DNA of 64,000 nt from Virgibacillus ndiopensis. GTDB taxonomy: Bacteria > Bacillota > Bacilli > Bacillales > Amphibacillaceae. Where the stretch lies: the NCBI RefSeq assembly GCF_900187325.1, contig NZ_FZMZ01000006.1:992001-1056000 (forward strand), in the 5' to 3' direction. Each line of letters starts with the position of its first letter. Position 1 is the stretch's first letter. The notes beneath the pieces were generated by a model, which was not told where the DNA came from, made no database searches, and saw only the letters and a list, made by a program, of their open reading frames with translations. The position numbers and the translations under genes are program-made. Of the stretch, positions 19,600 to 29,346 are shown one piece after another.

Positions 19600-22101
19600 C
19601 TATTGTGTTGCTCCGTAACTAATTAAATTTGTAAATATCCTATAACCACCTGGTACTTGGTTTTCAATTTGGCGATAGAATACAAGGCTTGAGTAGATAT
19701 AAGTTCCCTCCCCATATTCCGCTAATAATATTCCACCAGTAAAAGGTTCTTCATTAGGATCTGCCATACTTACAAAAGTTTCATATCTATCATCCCAATT
19801 CATTGGGAAGTAAAGACCACGTTCTTGTGCCCAATTATCCCAGTCCTTATTGGTGATCTTATTTGGGTAGTTAAATAATTTATGGTCTGGTTGTGTCATG
19901 GTAACTTCTGCATTCTCATCTGTTACACGCCACTCAATGGAAGGTTGACCAATTTCTAATTGATATGGTGGAGTCTGCTCAATGTTCCAATTATCCCATG
20001 GTTTGTGGTATTGAACAACAAGATGTCCACCGTTTTCTACATATTTTAGTAATCTATCATTGTTTTGTACCAAATCTTCTCGTGACAAGTTTGCTCTAAT
20101 TCCAGTAATAATTGTATCGAATTGAGATAAATCTCCTGAAGATAGATCAGCTTCTGTCAGTTTGTTAATATTGAATCCAGCATTGATTAAGTGGTCTGCA
20201 ACTTTATCAAATCCACTTTCAATATACCCAATTTTTAAGTTATCTGGCTTTAACAATTGAAATGCCACTCCATTGATGGCGGATGGGTATTGATAATAGG
20301 AATCTTTAATATGGTCATACTTAATTTCCTGTACAGTTGTGTTAAACTTTTCTCCATCAGTTTTTGCTATTGCTTCAATAGAAAAATTGCCTTTTTCTAT
20401 ATTGTTAGGAGGATTTACCTTAAAGGTTACTTCTTTTTCCTCAAATCTTTTCGTAAATGAAATATTTTCTTGCTCTGGTTCACTAGTCCAGCCCTCTGGA
20501 AGTTTTAATAAAACAGTTGCATCTTTATTACCATTAATGTAGTTTTTGACTTTAATAGTTACCGGTTCTTCATTTTTAATATCAGCTGTATTTATCATGA
20601 TATTTTCTGGATTTGGCTTAACACTTAGGTCCGGTAAGACAGCTATAGTATTGTCAAATTTAACAATTGAAGAAGCTAACATTCCTTTTTCCTTAAAGCT
20701 GATATATCCTTGTAATATTGGTTCCTCATATGAATGATAATATTCTGCATTATCCGGTACATTAAAGTTAAATGTAATTGTTTTTGATTCGTTTGGTTTT
20801 AAATGCTTAATTTGATTTACTTGATTAAATTCCCAATTTTCAGGGGTGAGTAAGGATGCATTAATGTTTTTTATTTTCGTGTTACTTTCATTTGAAATTG
20901 TCATTGTTACTTTTGTTTTTTCGCCTTGGGTTAACACCTGGGAGTCAATGGATGTTTTGACATTAAGGCTTGATGAAACAAAACTTAATTGATTTAATTG
21001 TTCCTCTTTAAGTTCAAGTTTGTGAAGTAAGTCATTTTTAATAGATGCATCCATTTGTGTCTCTTCAATCTTTTTAACGATTCGTTGTACATTCTTTAAT
21101 GCCTGTTGTGATGCTGGTAAAATAGCTTCACGATTGGGATATAATTCAATTATTTGTTCTAGGTCTTGTTGTAGTCGCTTTAACTGTACTTGAAGAGCTT
21201 TATTCGAAACATTATCCGCCCACTCACTAAAGTCATAAGGTACTCCAGCAAATAGTTCGGGATTATTAGCTGTTTCAATTGAATTAATTAATTCAAGTTG
21301 AAATTGTCTTGGTTCAGCTGGAATATCATTACCCATCCCCTGACTCTTATGCAAATATCTGGATTTTTCGCCTAGCTGTGGATATGTCATACCATAGATC
21401 GGGTCGTAATCACCAATCTCGATTGAAGTTGTAGCGTTTTCTTCATCAGCAGTCAAATAGAGTTTCTTAATCTGCCATACGGATAGTCCATTTTCCAACT
21501 GTTCTGGGAATACAGTAGGGTTCGCTGCATCCTCAAATGCTTGCTTAGTTAAAATGGTGATTGCTCTATGGTGTCCATGTTGACTTTCAACATTACGGAA
21601 GGAGGGCATTACAATATCTGGTTGATATGTTCTGATGAATTTAATTAAACGCTTGTACGTTACCTCTTCGCCCCATTATTCAAGTGTTTCCTCAGGGGAT
21701 TTTGAAAAACCAAAATCGTATATGGGATCAGATGTCGTTTTACTCAAATGATGTGCTTTTACACCAGTAATTTTTGCTGCTTCAATCATTTCGTTTGAAC
21801 GAATGATACCAAGTGCATTTCCTAATTCATTTCCAATTTCGTTTTGTCCACCTTCTCCTCGATTTGCGATTAAGCTGGCGGTTTTAACTCCTAATCCCCG
21901 TGATAAATAAGCTAATAAATCACTACGTTCATCGTCTGGATGCGCACCAGTATTTAAGAAGGTAACAGTGGTGTCGAGTGGTTTAATTGCATTCCAAAGT
22001 GCAACATCTGGTTCGTTATTTTCTTTAGCTTGTCCTTGTCCTGGAAGTGGGAGTAACGTAATCAATAACACGGACAACATTAAGTAGAAAAATTTCTTCA
22101 T
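19600..22101 (-). pseudogene. Secreted PIG-L family deacetylase broken by one in-frame TAA
   Basis: A reading frame of 834 codons split by a single TAA (21676-21678) with no frame change. Codons 1-25 are a signal peptide. The PIG-L N-acetylglucosaminyl-deacetylase motif GAHPDDER (His54, Asp57) precedes the stop; the second zinc motif HGHH (about codons 175-178) follows it. Neither fragment alone can build the metal site. Codons 143 onward continue as PIG-L, then NEW3/CARDB-like beta domains and a C-terminal glutamine-amidotransferase-like part. The first ATG after the stop is at 21609 with no clear ribosome site. The rest of the frame is intact, so the loss is recent, is read through, or is a sequence error. 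It lies divergent from the ROK gene. Confidence 0.85.
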
Positions 22102-22169
22102 TTTTGGAAACCCCTTTCATTTTTATGGTTGGTTAGTAGAAAACGAAACCTCCTTCACTTTTAATTTGC

Positions 22170-22196
22170 GTTAGTTAGTAAAGGTTACTAACTAAC
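22170..22196. promoter_or_regulatory. Probable ROK-regulator operator, PIG-L side
   Basis: Perfect 12-base arms (GTTAGTTAGTAA and its complement) around a 3-base spacer, 69 bases upstream of the PIG-L start. It resembles XylR-type ROK operators in design. A further half-site GTTAGTAGAAA lies near 22132. Confidence 0.65.
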
Positions 22197-22419
22197 TAGA
22201 TATTACTTCTTACATTTAAAAGATAACATGTACATTAATAATGTAAATATTAAGAAAGATCTATTTATTAAGAAAATACATAGTAAGAAAGTAGTGTATT
22301 AACTACGAATAAGAAACTATTTGCGAATAAAGATAACAATTCAGAAGAAATGGTATTTTTTAAAAATTATGCCTTTACAAATGATAAGGCTTTCATATAA
22401 AATATATTTAACATCGGAA

Positions 22420-22442
22420 TAGTAAGTAAACTTTACTAACTA
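22420..22442. promoter_or_regulatory. Probable ROK-regulator operator, regulator side
   Basis: Arms TAGTAAGTAAA and TTTACTAACTA around one base, one mismatch, 37 bases before the ROK start. It repeats the motif at 22170-22196, suggesting autoregulation and control of both divergent units. The rest of the 378-base intergenic stretch is AT-rich with no gene. Confidence 0.6.
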
Positions 22443-22479
22443 AATTAATCGAATGATGATGTAATAAGGGGCATGTGGA

Positions 22480-23643
22480 ATGCATAAAGGAAATTCAGCT
22501 TACATAAAGCAAATGAATAGCAAGTTAATTTTGAAGTGTATTATAGAGGAGGAGTCGATTTCACGGGCTTCCATTTCTAAGAAACTGTCATTAAGTAAAC
22601 CTACCGTATCCACAATTGTTGATCAATTGTTAAAGGATCAGTGGATTTATGAAACTGGATCTGGTGAATCTTCAACAGGTGGAGGAAGGAAGCCCATTAA
22701 CCTAAAGTTTAACCCCAAAAAGGCATATATACTAGGCGTTGATATTGGGGGGACTAAGGTAGCAATAGGAATAACAGATTTAAATGGTAATATTATTACT
22801 TACCGTAACTTCCCTACCCAAGAAAACTTGGAAAGGGATATTTTCACAGAAATATATAGAAATGTAGATTCAATGAAAGGGGAGTTAGATATTGATGACT
22901 CAAGGATTCTTGGTATGGGAGTGGGGGTACCAGGTGTTATAAATGTAGAAGAAGGAATTGTATACGAAGCACCAGCCTTGAAATGGAAGCGTTTTCCTAT
23001 ACGTGAGAAAATGCATAAACTATTTGATTTTCCTATTTACATTGATAATGATGTAAATATTAGCGTTCTAGGAGAACATTGGAGAGGGAAGGGGCAGCAA
23101 AAGAATAATCTAATCTATATAGCCATAGGTACTGGAATCGGTAGTGGCATTATCATTAATGGTGAATTATATAGGGGTAGTAATTACAGTGCTGGCGAAA
23201 TCGGATATATGGTAACGGATAGAGTTTATGCAAAACGCTATCATCCTGTATATGATGGTTACGGTTTTCTAGAAAGTGTTGCTAGTGGTTCATCAATTGG
23301 GAAACAATTATCAGAACGAATAGGGAAGGAGGTTTCTGCAAAAGAGGTGTTTAAGTTATACAAGGAAAATAACCAAGAGGCAGTAGAAGTTATTAATTTT
23401 GCAATAGAAAATTTAGCACTTGGTATTGCAAACTATGTTTCACTATTTGACCCAGAATTGATTATTTTAGGAGGTGGTGTGAGCGAATCGTATAGTGTTA
23501 TAGATGAAAAGATTAAGGACATCATTGAGCGATTCACACCTAAGAGATGCGAAGTAGTACAAACAACTTTTGGTAAAGAGGCAGGAGTTGTAGGGGCAGT
23601 AGCATTATTTTTAAAAGAGTTTGATACTATTTTTGACATTTAG
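22480..23643 (+). CDS. ROK-family transcriptional regulator (XylR/NagC type)
   Basis: A 387-residue ROK repressor. An N-terminal winged helix-turn-helix (about 1-75; SISRASISKKLSLSKPTVSTIV) precedes the sugar-kinase-like domain with GVDIGGTKVAIGI, YIDNDVNISVLGE and IAIGTGIGSGI. The usual zinc motif (GHM...CxCGxxGC) is missing: the stretch reads GEIGYMVTDRVYAKRYHPV, with Tyr for the His ligand and no cysteines. It is first in a run with an ABC system and a lyase, only 15 bases before the binding-protein gene, and two matching palindromes flank it. The effector is unknown, probably a sugar-like compound. Confidence 0.88.
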   Translation: MHKGNSAYIKQMNSKLILKCIIEEESISRASISKKLSLSKPTVSTIVDQLLKDQWIYETGSGESSTGGGRKPINLKFNPKKAYILGVDIGGTKVAIGITDLNGNIITYRNFPTQENLERDIFTEIYRNVDSMKGELDIDDSRILGMGVGVPGVINVEEGIVYEAPALKWKRFPIREKMHKLFDFPIYIDNDVNISVLGEHWRGKGQQKNNLIYIAIGTGIGSGIIINGELYRGSNYSAGEIGYMVTDRVYAKRYHPVYDGYGFLESVASGSSIGKQLSERIGKEVSAKEVFKLYKENNQEAVEVINFAIENLALGIANYVSLFDPELIILGGGVSESYSVIDEKIKDIIERFTPKRCEVVQTTFGKEAGVVGAVALFLKEFDTIFDI

Positions 23644-23658
23644 AGAGGGGTAATTTTA

Positions 23659-24774
23659 GTGGGAAATCTTAAGATGAATTGGCTATTTTCATTTTTATTA
23701 ATTGTTGCAATTGGCCTTGTCTTAGCTGGATGTATGGCTGGAGGGGATGAAGAATCTAGTGGCGAAGGAACTCCCAATGAAAAGGACAGTTCAAAAAGTG
23801 GAGAGGAATTTGAAGATACTGTAGTTGTGTATTCACCACATGGAAAAGATATTTTAAGTGAGTTTGAAAAGCAATTCGAAGCTGAATATGACATTGACAT
23901 GCAATTCTTGGATATGGGTTCTCAAGAAATTTTAGACCGTGTTCGTTCCGAAAAGAATAACACACAAGCTGATGTATGGTGGGGCGCTCCGCAAGTAAAC
24001 TTTGATCAAGCTAAGGAAGAAGGATTACTCGCTGAATATAAGCCATCCTATGCAGATGCACTAGATGAAATGTATCATGACGAAGATTGGATGTGGACAG
24101 GTACTTCGATAACTCCAGAAGTAATTTTATATAATACAAAAGAAATTTCAGCTGAAGAGGCACCAAAAGATTGGGATGACTTACTTGATCCGAAATGGAA
24201 AGATGAGATTATCATTCGATATCCCTTAGCTTCAGGAACAATGCGTACCATTTATTCAGCAATGATTTATCGTACTTATAAGGATACACAAAGCCCTGAG
24301 GAAGGATATAAGTGGTTACAAAAGCTTGATGAAAATACAAAAGAGTACGCTGCAAATCCAGAAATTATGTATAACCAAGTTGCTAAAGGTGTTGGTTCTT
24401 TATCCGTATGGAACATGCCGGATACGGTTATGTTAGCTAAAGAAAAAGGGTATCCGTTTGATTATGTCATTCCTGAAAGTGGTACACCGGTTTTAACTGA
24501 GGGTATTGCAATAGTTAAAGATGCGCCACATCCAAAAGCTGCAGAAGCTTTTTATGAATTTGTAAATACAAAAGAAGCCGCTAAATTATTGGCTGAAAAA
24601 TATTATCGTATTCCAACTCGTGAAGACGTAGAGGATCTTCCAGAATGGATTACAAAAACTGAAATAAAACCTATGGAAATTGATTGGTCTGTATTCCAAG
24701 AGAAATCACCAAAATGGATGGAGTATTGGGACACTGAAATTAAGAACACTGAAAAGGATAAAAGTGAAGAATAG
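23659..24774 (+). CDS. ABC transporter substrate-binding lipoprotein (AfuA/FbpA-like)
   Basis: A 371-residue binding protein. The signal sequence ends in lipobox LAGC, followed by an acidic linker and a periplasmic-binding-protein fold: VVVYSPHGKDILSEFEKQFE, ADVWWGAP and LSVWNMPDTVM. This is the type II family that binds iron(III), phosphonates, thiamine or phosphorylated sugars; the ligand cannot be read from sequence. GTG start behind GAGAGGGG. Cotranscribed with the ROK gene. A stem-loop separates it from the ATPase gene. Confidence 0.85.
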   Translation: MGNLKMNWLFSFLLIVAIGLVLAGCMAGGDEESSGEGTPNEKDSSKSGEEFEDTVVVYSPHGKDILSEFEKQFEAEYDIDMQFLDMGSQEILDRVRSEKNNTQADVWWGAPQVNFDQAKEEGLLAEYKPSYADALDEMYHDEDWMWTGTSITPEVILYNTKEISAEEAPKDWDDLLDPKWKDEIIIRYPLASGTMRTIYSAMIYRTYKDTQSPEEGYKWLQKLDENTKEYAANPEIMYNQVAKGVGSLSVWNMPDTVMLAKEKGYPFDYVIPESGTPVLTEGIAIVKDAPHPKAAEAFYEFVNTKEAAKLLAEKYYRIPTREDVEDLPEWITKTEIKPMEIDWSVFQEKSPKWMEYWDTEIKNTEKDKSEE

Positions 24775-24804
24775 CGTTTAATAGATTTAAGTGAAATCTC
24801 CAGA

Positions 24805-24852
24805 AAAAACGAAAGCTTTCGCCATTAGTACTTGGCGATTGCTTACGTTTTT
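24805..24852 (+). terminator. Intra-operon stem-loop after the binding-protein gene
   Basis: A long interrupted stem (AAAAACG, AAGC and CGCCA pairing with TGGCG, GCTT and CGTTTTT) ends in a T-run, 26 bases before the ATPase start. It can act as a leaky terminator or 3' stabiliser giving more binding protein than ATPase. Confidence 0.6.
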
Positions 24853-24877
24853 CTAAGACAAAAGGGGTTGTTGTTTT

Positions 24878-25975
24878 ATGTCAACAGTGAATTTATCAAC
24901 AATTACAAAAAAGTTCGGTAGTGTAACGGCAGTCAAAGGTTTGGATTTATTAATTGAAGAAGGTGAGTTTTTTACTTTTTTAGGTCCAAGTGGATGTGGA
25001 AAAACAACAACTCTTAGAATGATTGCTGGATTTTACTACCCAACAACAGGAAAAGTTAAATTCAATGAGAAAGATATGACCACCGTATCACCAGAAAAAC
25101 GGAACACAAGTATGGTTTTTCAAAACTATGCTCTGTTTCCACACATGACTGTTTTTGAAAATGTGGCCTTTGGCTTAAAGGTAAGGAAAATTAGTAAAAG
25201 TGAGATTAAAAAAAGGGTACAGGATGTTCTGAAAAAGGTACGTTTAGAGAATTATATTGAACGTCAAGTAAGTCAGCTGAGTGGCGGCCAGCAACAGCGT
25301 GTAGCATTAGCACGCGCATTGGTTATTGAACCAGATATTTTACTTTTAGACGAACCGTTGAGTAACTTGGATGCTAGATTAAGAGATGAGATGAGAACGG
25401 AAATCTTACGGTTACAGCGTGAATATGGTATTACAACAATTTATGTAACACACGATCAAGTGGAAGCACTAACCATGAGTGATCGGATAGCCGTATTTAA
25501 TTTTGGTGAATGTCAACAGGTAGGGACGCCAATTGAAATTTATAATAAACCAGTTAATGACTTTGTGGCAGAATTCATTGGTGAAACAAATCTATTACCA
25601 ATAACTTTTGAAAAAAAAAATGAGAAGCAATTCGTTTTTCAATCTAAAGATTTAAGTGGTCCTATTTATGTTAACGACACAGAAACCAATATCGCTACCT
25701 ATAATGATACAGATGAACTAATCATGTCAATCAGACCTGAGGCAGTTCGATTAGATCTAAATAAGCTAGATGGAAACAATATATTTACAGGGAAAGTTTC
25801 ACTTGTTCAATTTACAGGTGCTTCTGTTCATACTTATGTAACGGTAAATGATGGTATTACGATTAGGACAACAACTTTAAACCAAGGACCTAGTACATAT
25901 TTTAAAGAGGGAACAGTGGTTTATTTTCAGTTACCTGAAGATCAAATTCGTGTGATCCCAAAGGCGAAGGAGTGA
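24878..25975 (+). CDS. ABC transporter ATPase (PotA/FbpC-like)
   Basis: A 365-residue ATPase: Walker A GPSGCGKT, Q-loop FQNYALFPHM, signature LSGGQQQR, Walker B ILLLDEP, switch His in VTHDQ, then a C-terminal TOBE domain (about 275-360; MSIRPEAVRL). It energises the permease encoded 7 bases downstream. The family imports iron(III), polyamines, thiamine or related ligands. Confidence 0.9.
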   Translation: MSTVNLSTITKKFGSVTAVKGLDLLIEEGEFFTFLGPSGCGKTTTLRMIAGFYYPTTGKVKFNEKDMTTVSPEKRNTSMVFQNYALFPHMTVFENVAFGLKVRKISKSEIKKRVQDVLKKVRLENYIERQVSQLSGGQQQRVALARALVIEPDILLLDEPLSNLDARLRDEMRTEILRLQREYGITTIYVTHDQVEALTMSDRIAVFNFGECQQVGTPIEIYNKPVNDFVAEFIGETNLLPITFEKKNEKQFVFQSKDLSGPIYVNDTETNIATYNDTDELIMSIRPEAVRLDLNKLDGNNIFTGKVSLVQFTGASVHTYVTVNDGITIRTTTLNQGPSTYFKEGTVVYFQLPEDQIRVIPKAKE

Positions 25976-25982
25976 TTATCAG

Positions 25983-27668
25983 ATGTTAAATGCGGAAAAA
26001 AGAAAAACATTCCTTCTATTAATTCCAGTTGTCTTAGTATTAGTTGCATATGTTTTATATCCATCGATTGAAACTTTATTTGAGAGCTTTAAAAAGAACG
26101 GAATTTTTTCCATACAAAATTATACGGATTTCTTTGGACCTAAAGCAGAGGCAAATCTCGAGGCTTTATGGAATTCAGTATATATTTCGCTGTTATCCGT
26201 ATTTTTTAGTGCTTTAATTGGTGTTCCATTAGCATATATCTTTAATCGATATAACTTTCCTGGGCGTCAATTTTTTTCGAATATCGCAATAATGCCAATT
26301 GTTCTCCCGTCACTTGTTGGGGTTATGGCATTTATGTTCTTATATGGCGAAGCTGGACTGGTTCCAAACTTTATCAGAGATTTGTTTAATCTTTCCGAAG
26401 TTCCGTTCAGTATTGGTGGAGTTACCGGTATTTTACTTGTACATGCCTATACGATGTATCCATATTTCTATATGACAACATCATCGGCATTAAATAATAT
26501 TGATCCATCATTAGAAGAAGCAGCTTACAACTTAGGCTCAAGTAAATTTAAAGTTTTTTGGAAAGTCACTTTTCCATTATTGACACCCGGTTTAGTAGCT
26601 GCAGCGTTATTAGTATTTATGGTGTCGATGGCATCATTTAGCGCACCGTTTTTACTTGCAGGGGGATATCGTGTATTAAGCTTGCAAGTCTATTTCTCAA
26701 AAATTAACGGAGATTTAGAAATGGCCGCAACACAGTCGGTTATTCTGTCAGTTGTTTCAATATCTTTTCTATTATTTATGCGCTGGTATCAAGGAAGAAA
26801 AGATTATCGAATGGCAAGTAAAGGGATTGGGGCACACCGTAGTGAGGTAAACAATCCAGTATTAAAATGGACGATGGTGACCTTAGGTATTGTTGCAATG
26901 ATTGTTTTATTACTACCACACGTAACATTGTTGATCCTTTCACTTGTTCCTGAGGGTGCATGGACATGGCAGACTTATCCAACTAATTTTAGCTTAGAAA
27001 ACTTTATATTGTTATTTGAAGATCCTAATATTTGGGATCCTGTAAGAAATAGTTTAATTATGGCCTTCTTAGCGTGTATTGGTGTATTTATATTTGGAAT
27101 TATTACTTCCTATGCACTTGTAAAGCGTAGTTTTATTGGGAAAAATTTATTGGATATTTTAGTAATGATTCCATGGGCATTGCCAGCTACTGTTGTAGGT
27201 ATGAACTTAATTTTAGCCTTTAATGAATCATCTCCATTTTCGTTTGGTAACGTTTTAGTTGGGACGTTTTGGATATTGCCACTAGCATATTTTGTACGAT
27301 TTATACCGCTTGTCGTTCGGTCTACAACAGCAGTATTAGAACAAATGGATGATTCCATCGAAGAAGCAGCCCAAAATTTGGGGGCTAAATGGTTTTATAC
27401 CTTTAGGCGAGTAGTTATACCAATTATTATGCCAGGTGTATTGAGTGGGACGTTGCTAGCGTTTGTCCAGGCTGTTGGGGAATTTCCTACTTCTGTCTTG
27501 CTTTATACAATAGGTAACCGGCCAATTTCAATTGAAATTATGAACCAATTACGTATGTTTAATATTGGTCAAGCGGCTGCTTACGGTATGATTCAAGTCG
27601 GTCTAATAGCAATTGTTATGTATGCATCATATAAGTTTTTTGGTGTCAAAGCTGAAAACACATTATAG
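25983..27668 (+). CDS. Two-domain ABC permease (FbpB/PotBC-fusion type)
   Basis: A 561-residue membrane protein with two full permease domains in tandem, each with its own EAA loop: EEAAYNLGSSKFKVFWKVTFP (about 177-197) and EEAAQNLGAKWFYTFRRVVIP (about 459-479). One chain thus supplies both halves of the channel, as in FbpB or ThiP. Cotranscribed with its ATPase and followed 27 bases later by the ArgH-like lyase. Confidence 0.9.
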   Translation: MLNAEKRKTFLLLIPVVLVLVAYVLYPSIETLFESFKKNGIFSIQNYTDFFGPKAEANLEALWNSVYISLLSVFFSALIGVPLAYIFNRYNFPGRQFFSNIAIMPIVLPSLVGVMAFMFLYGEAGLVPNFIRDLFNLSEVPFSIGGVTGILLVHAYTMYPYFYMTTSSALNNIDPSLEEAAYNLGSSKFKVFWKVTFPLLTPGLVAAALLVFMVSMASFSAPFLLAGGYRVLSLQVYFSKINGDLEMAATQSVILSVVSISFLLFMRWYQGRKDYRMASKGIGAHRSEVNNPVLKWTMVTLGIVAMIVLLLPHVTLLILSLVPEGAWTWQTYPTNFSLENFILLFEDPNIWDPVRNSLIMAFLACIGVFIFGIITSYALVKRSFIGKNLLDILVMIPWALPATVVGMNLILAFNESSPFSFGNVLVGTFWILPLAYFVRFIPLVVRSTTAVLEQMDDSIEEAAQNLGAKWFYTFRRVVIPIIMPGVLSGTLLAFVQAVGEFPTSVLLYTIGNRPISIEIMNQLRMFNIGQAAAYGMIQVGLIAIVMYASYKFFGVKAENTL

Positions 27669-27695
27669 ACTACATTATATTGGGGTGCTTTTTTG

Positions 27696-29102
27696 ATGAG
27701 TATGTTGAAGGAAGAATTCGAGGCAATTGAAGGTGTGGATTTTCCAGGAAAAACATTTGTTGAATCATTATTAAAACCTGTGTTTTATGATCAAAAAGAA
27801 CATTTATTTGATGCAATGTTTATGATTCATAAAGCACATACTACCATGCTTATGGAACAAAAAATACTTACTCAAGACGAAGCTAAAAAAATTTATAAAG
27901 GGATTGAGCAAGTAGAAAAGCTTGATCAAAAACAACTTGAATACTCCGCTGAATATGAGGATTTATTTTTCCTAGTAGAATCGCAAATTGGTGATAGAAT
28001 TGGGGAAGAACTTGCAGGGAAAATGCATATAGCGAAGAGCCGAAATGACATGGGTGAAGCTATGTATCGAATTGTGATTCGGGAGTACATTCAAAAGGCT
28101 GCAGGTGAGGCCATGGAACTTAGTAAAGCAATTCTTTATCAAGCAGAACAACATATTGAGTCCATTATGCCTGCCCATACACATACACAGCCCGCACAAC
28201 CGACAACATTTGGCCATTATCTTGTTGCAATTTATGACAATTTGAAGCGAGACATAGGGCGGTTAGAGCGAGCATACAAAACGGTTAACCAATCCCCAAT
28301 GGGGGCTGCAGCTATTACAACAAGTGGCTTTCCGATTAGTCGTGAACGGATGGTTGAACTTCTCGGATTTGATGGTATAGTAGAAAATTCGTATGATGCT
28401 ATAGGCACAAGTGATTATTTAATTGAGTCTGCACAAGCTTTAGTAAGTTTAATGACCAACATGGGACGATGGATTCAAGAATTTTTGCGGATGTCTTCAA
28501 AGGAAGTTGGTTTGTTACGCGTATCGGATGCTTATGTACAAATAAGTAGTATTATGCCGCAAAAGAGAAATCCTGTTTCAATTGAACATTCACGTGCAAT
28601 AGCTAGTAGTGCAGCAGCAGAGGGTTTAGCGGTTGTTCATATGATTCACAATACTCCATACGGTGACATCAATGATACTGAAGACGATTTACAACCTCAT
28701 CTTTATCATGGCTACCAAAAAGGATTACGTGTTTTACGTTTAATGAGAGCCGTAATAGTAACGATGGATTTTAATAAGGAAAGAGCGCACCAACAAGCTA
28801 GGGAAAATATGATTACAGTAACAGAACTTGCAGATGTACTTGCTCGAGATTATGGGGTACCTTTTCGAAATGCCCATCATAAGGCAAGTTTAATTGCAGA
28901 AGATACGAATAATAAAGGTGAGGAACTATACGAAATTCCTTTACATCATGTTAATGAATTACTAAAAGATGTAGAATTAACTGAGAAAGACTGGCAAGGC
29001 ATTATAGACCCTGTTTGCTTTGTTGAAAGACGTAATGTTACTGGAGGTCCAAATTTTGAAGTAGTTAAGAAAATGATAGATAAAAGAAAAATATCTCATT
29101 AA
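27696..29102 (+). CDS. Argininosuccinate lyase-like protein (aspartase/fumarase superfamily)
   Basis: A 468-residue lyase with the superfamily signature SSIMPQKRNPVS carrying the catalytic serine loop, plus MHIAKSRNDM and HTHTQPAQPTTFGHYL as in ArgH. True ArgH splits argininosuccinate to arginine and fumarate, but no argG or arginine gene is nearby, and the gene ends a ROK/ABC operon. A catabolic C-N lyase releasing fumarate from an imported N-substituted aspartate or aminopolycarboxylate is a plausible alternative; related EDDS lyase belongs to this superfamily. ATG at 27696 is preferred over TTG at 27693. Confidence 0.8.
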   Translation: MSMLKEEFEAIEGVDFPGKTFVESLLKPVFYDQKEHLFDAMFMIHKAHTTMLMEQKILTQDEAKKIYKGIEQVEKLDQKQLEYSAEYEDLFFLVESQIGDRIGEELAGKMHIAKSRNDMGEAMYRIVIREYIQKAAGEAMELSKAILYQAEQHIESIMPAHTHTQPAQPTTFGHYLVAIYDNLKRDIGRLERAYKTVNQSPMGAAAITTSGFPISRERMVELLGFDGIVENSYDAIGTSDYLIESAQALVSLMTNMGRWIQEFLRMSSKEVGLLRVSDAYVQISSIMPQKRNPVSIEHSRAIASSAAAEGLAVVHMIHNTPYGDINDTEDDLQPHLYHGYQKGLRVLRLMRAVIVTMDFNKERAHQQARENMITVTELADVLARDYGVPFRNAHHKASLIAEDTNNKGEELYEIPLHHVNELLKDVELTEKDWQGIIDPVCFVERRNVTGGPNFEVVKKMIDKRKISH

Positions 29103-29273
29103 ATTCAGAAACAATTTATTAGGATAAATGAGCCAGTTTTAAAAGTGTTTATTCAAATTTCATCCCACTTTTATTAGTGAAATTTATATAAAACAAGAAA
29201 TCACCCTATCACTTTTGTAGTGATACGGTTACCTTTTGGGAAAACCTTTTTGAAAATATTTTAATGTTAGATT

Positions 29274-29310
29274 ATATCTACTTAGATATAAATTAATTTT
29301 TCGATATAAT
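29274..29310 (+). promoter_or_regulatory. Possible promoter with overlapping palindrome, ASCH gene
   Basis: A consensus TATAAT (29305-29310) lies 36 bases before the ATG. The -35 region is poor but overlaps a perfect 7-base palindrome (ATATCTA-CT-TAGATAT, 29274-29289), so regulation is possible. Confidence 0.4.
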
Positions 29311-29346
29311 AGACACAACTTGGATAGAAAGAGTGGGGGAGTTGCA

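Noticed and set aside
19600-22101. Two separate genes (short PIG-L protein and a 669-residue protein)
   Set aside because: Both parts share one frame with only one stop codon between them, and zinc ligands are split across the stop.
27696-29102. Calling the lyase a biosynthetic argH
   Set aside because: No argG or other arginine genes nearby and the operon context is catabolic; kept as ArgH-like only.
29207-29225. Terminator after the ArgH-like gene
   Set aside because: A 6-base TATCAC/GTGATA stem without a T-run is too weak to call.
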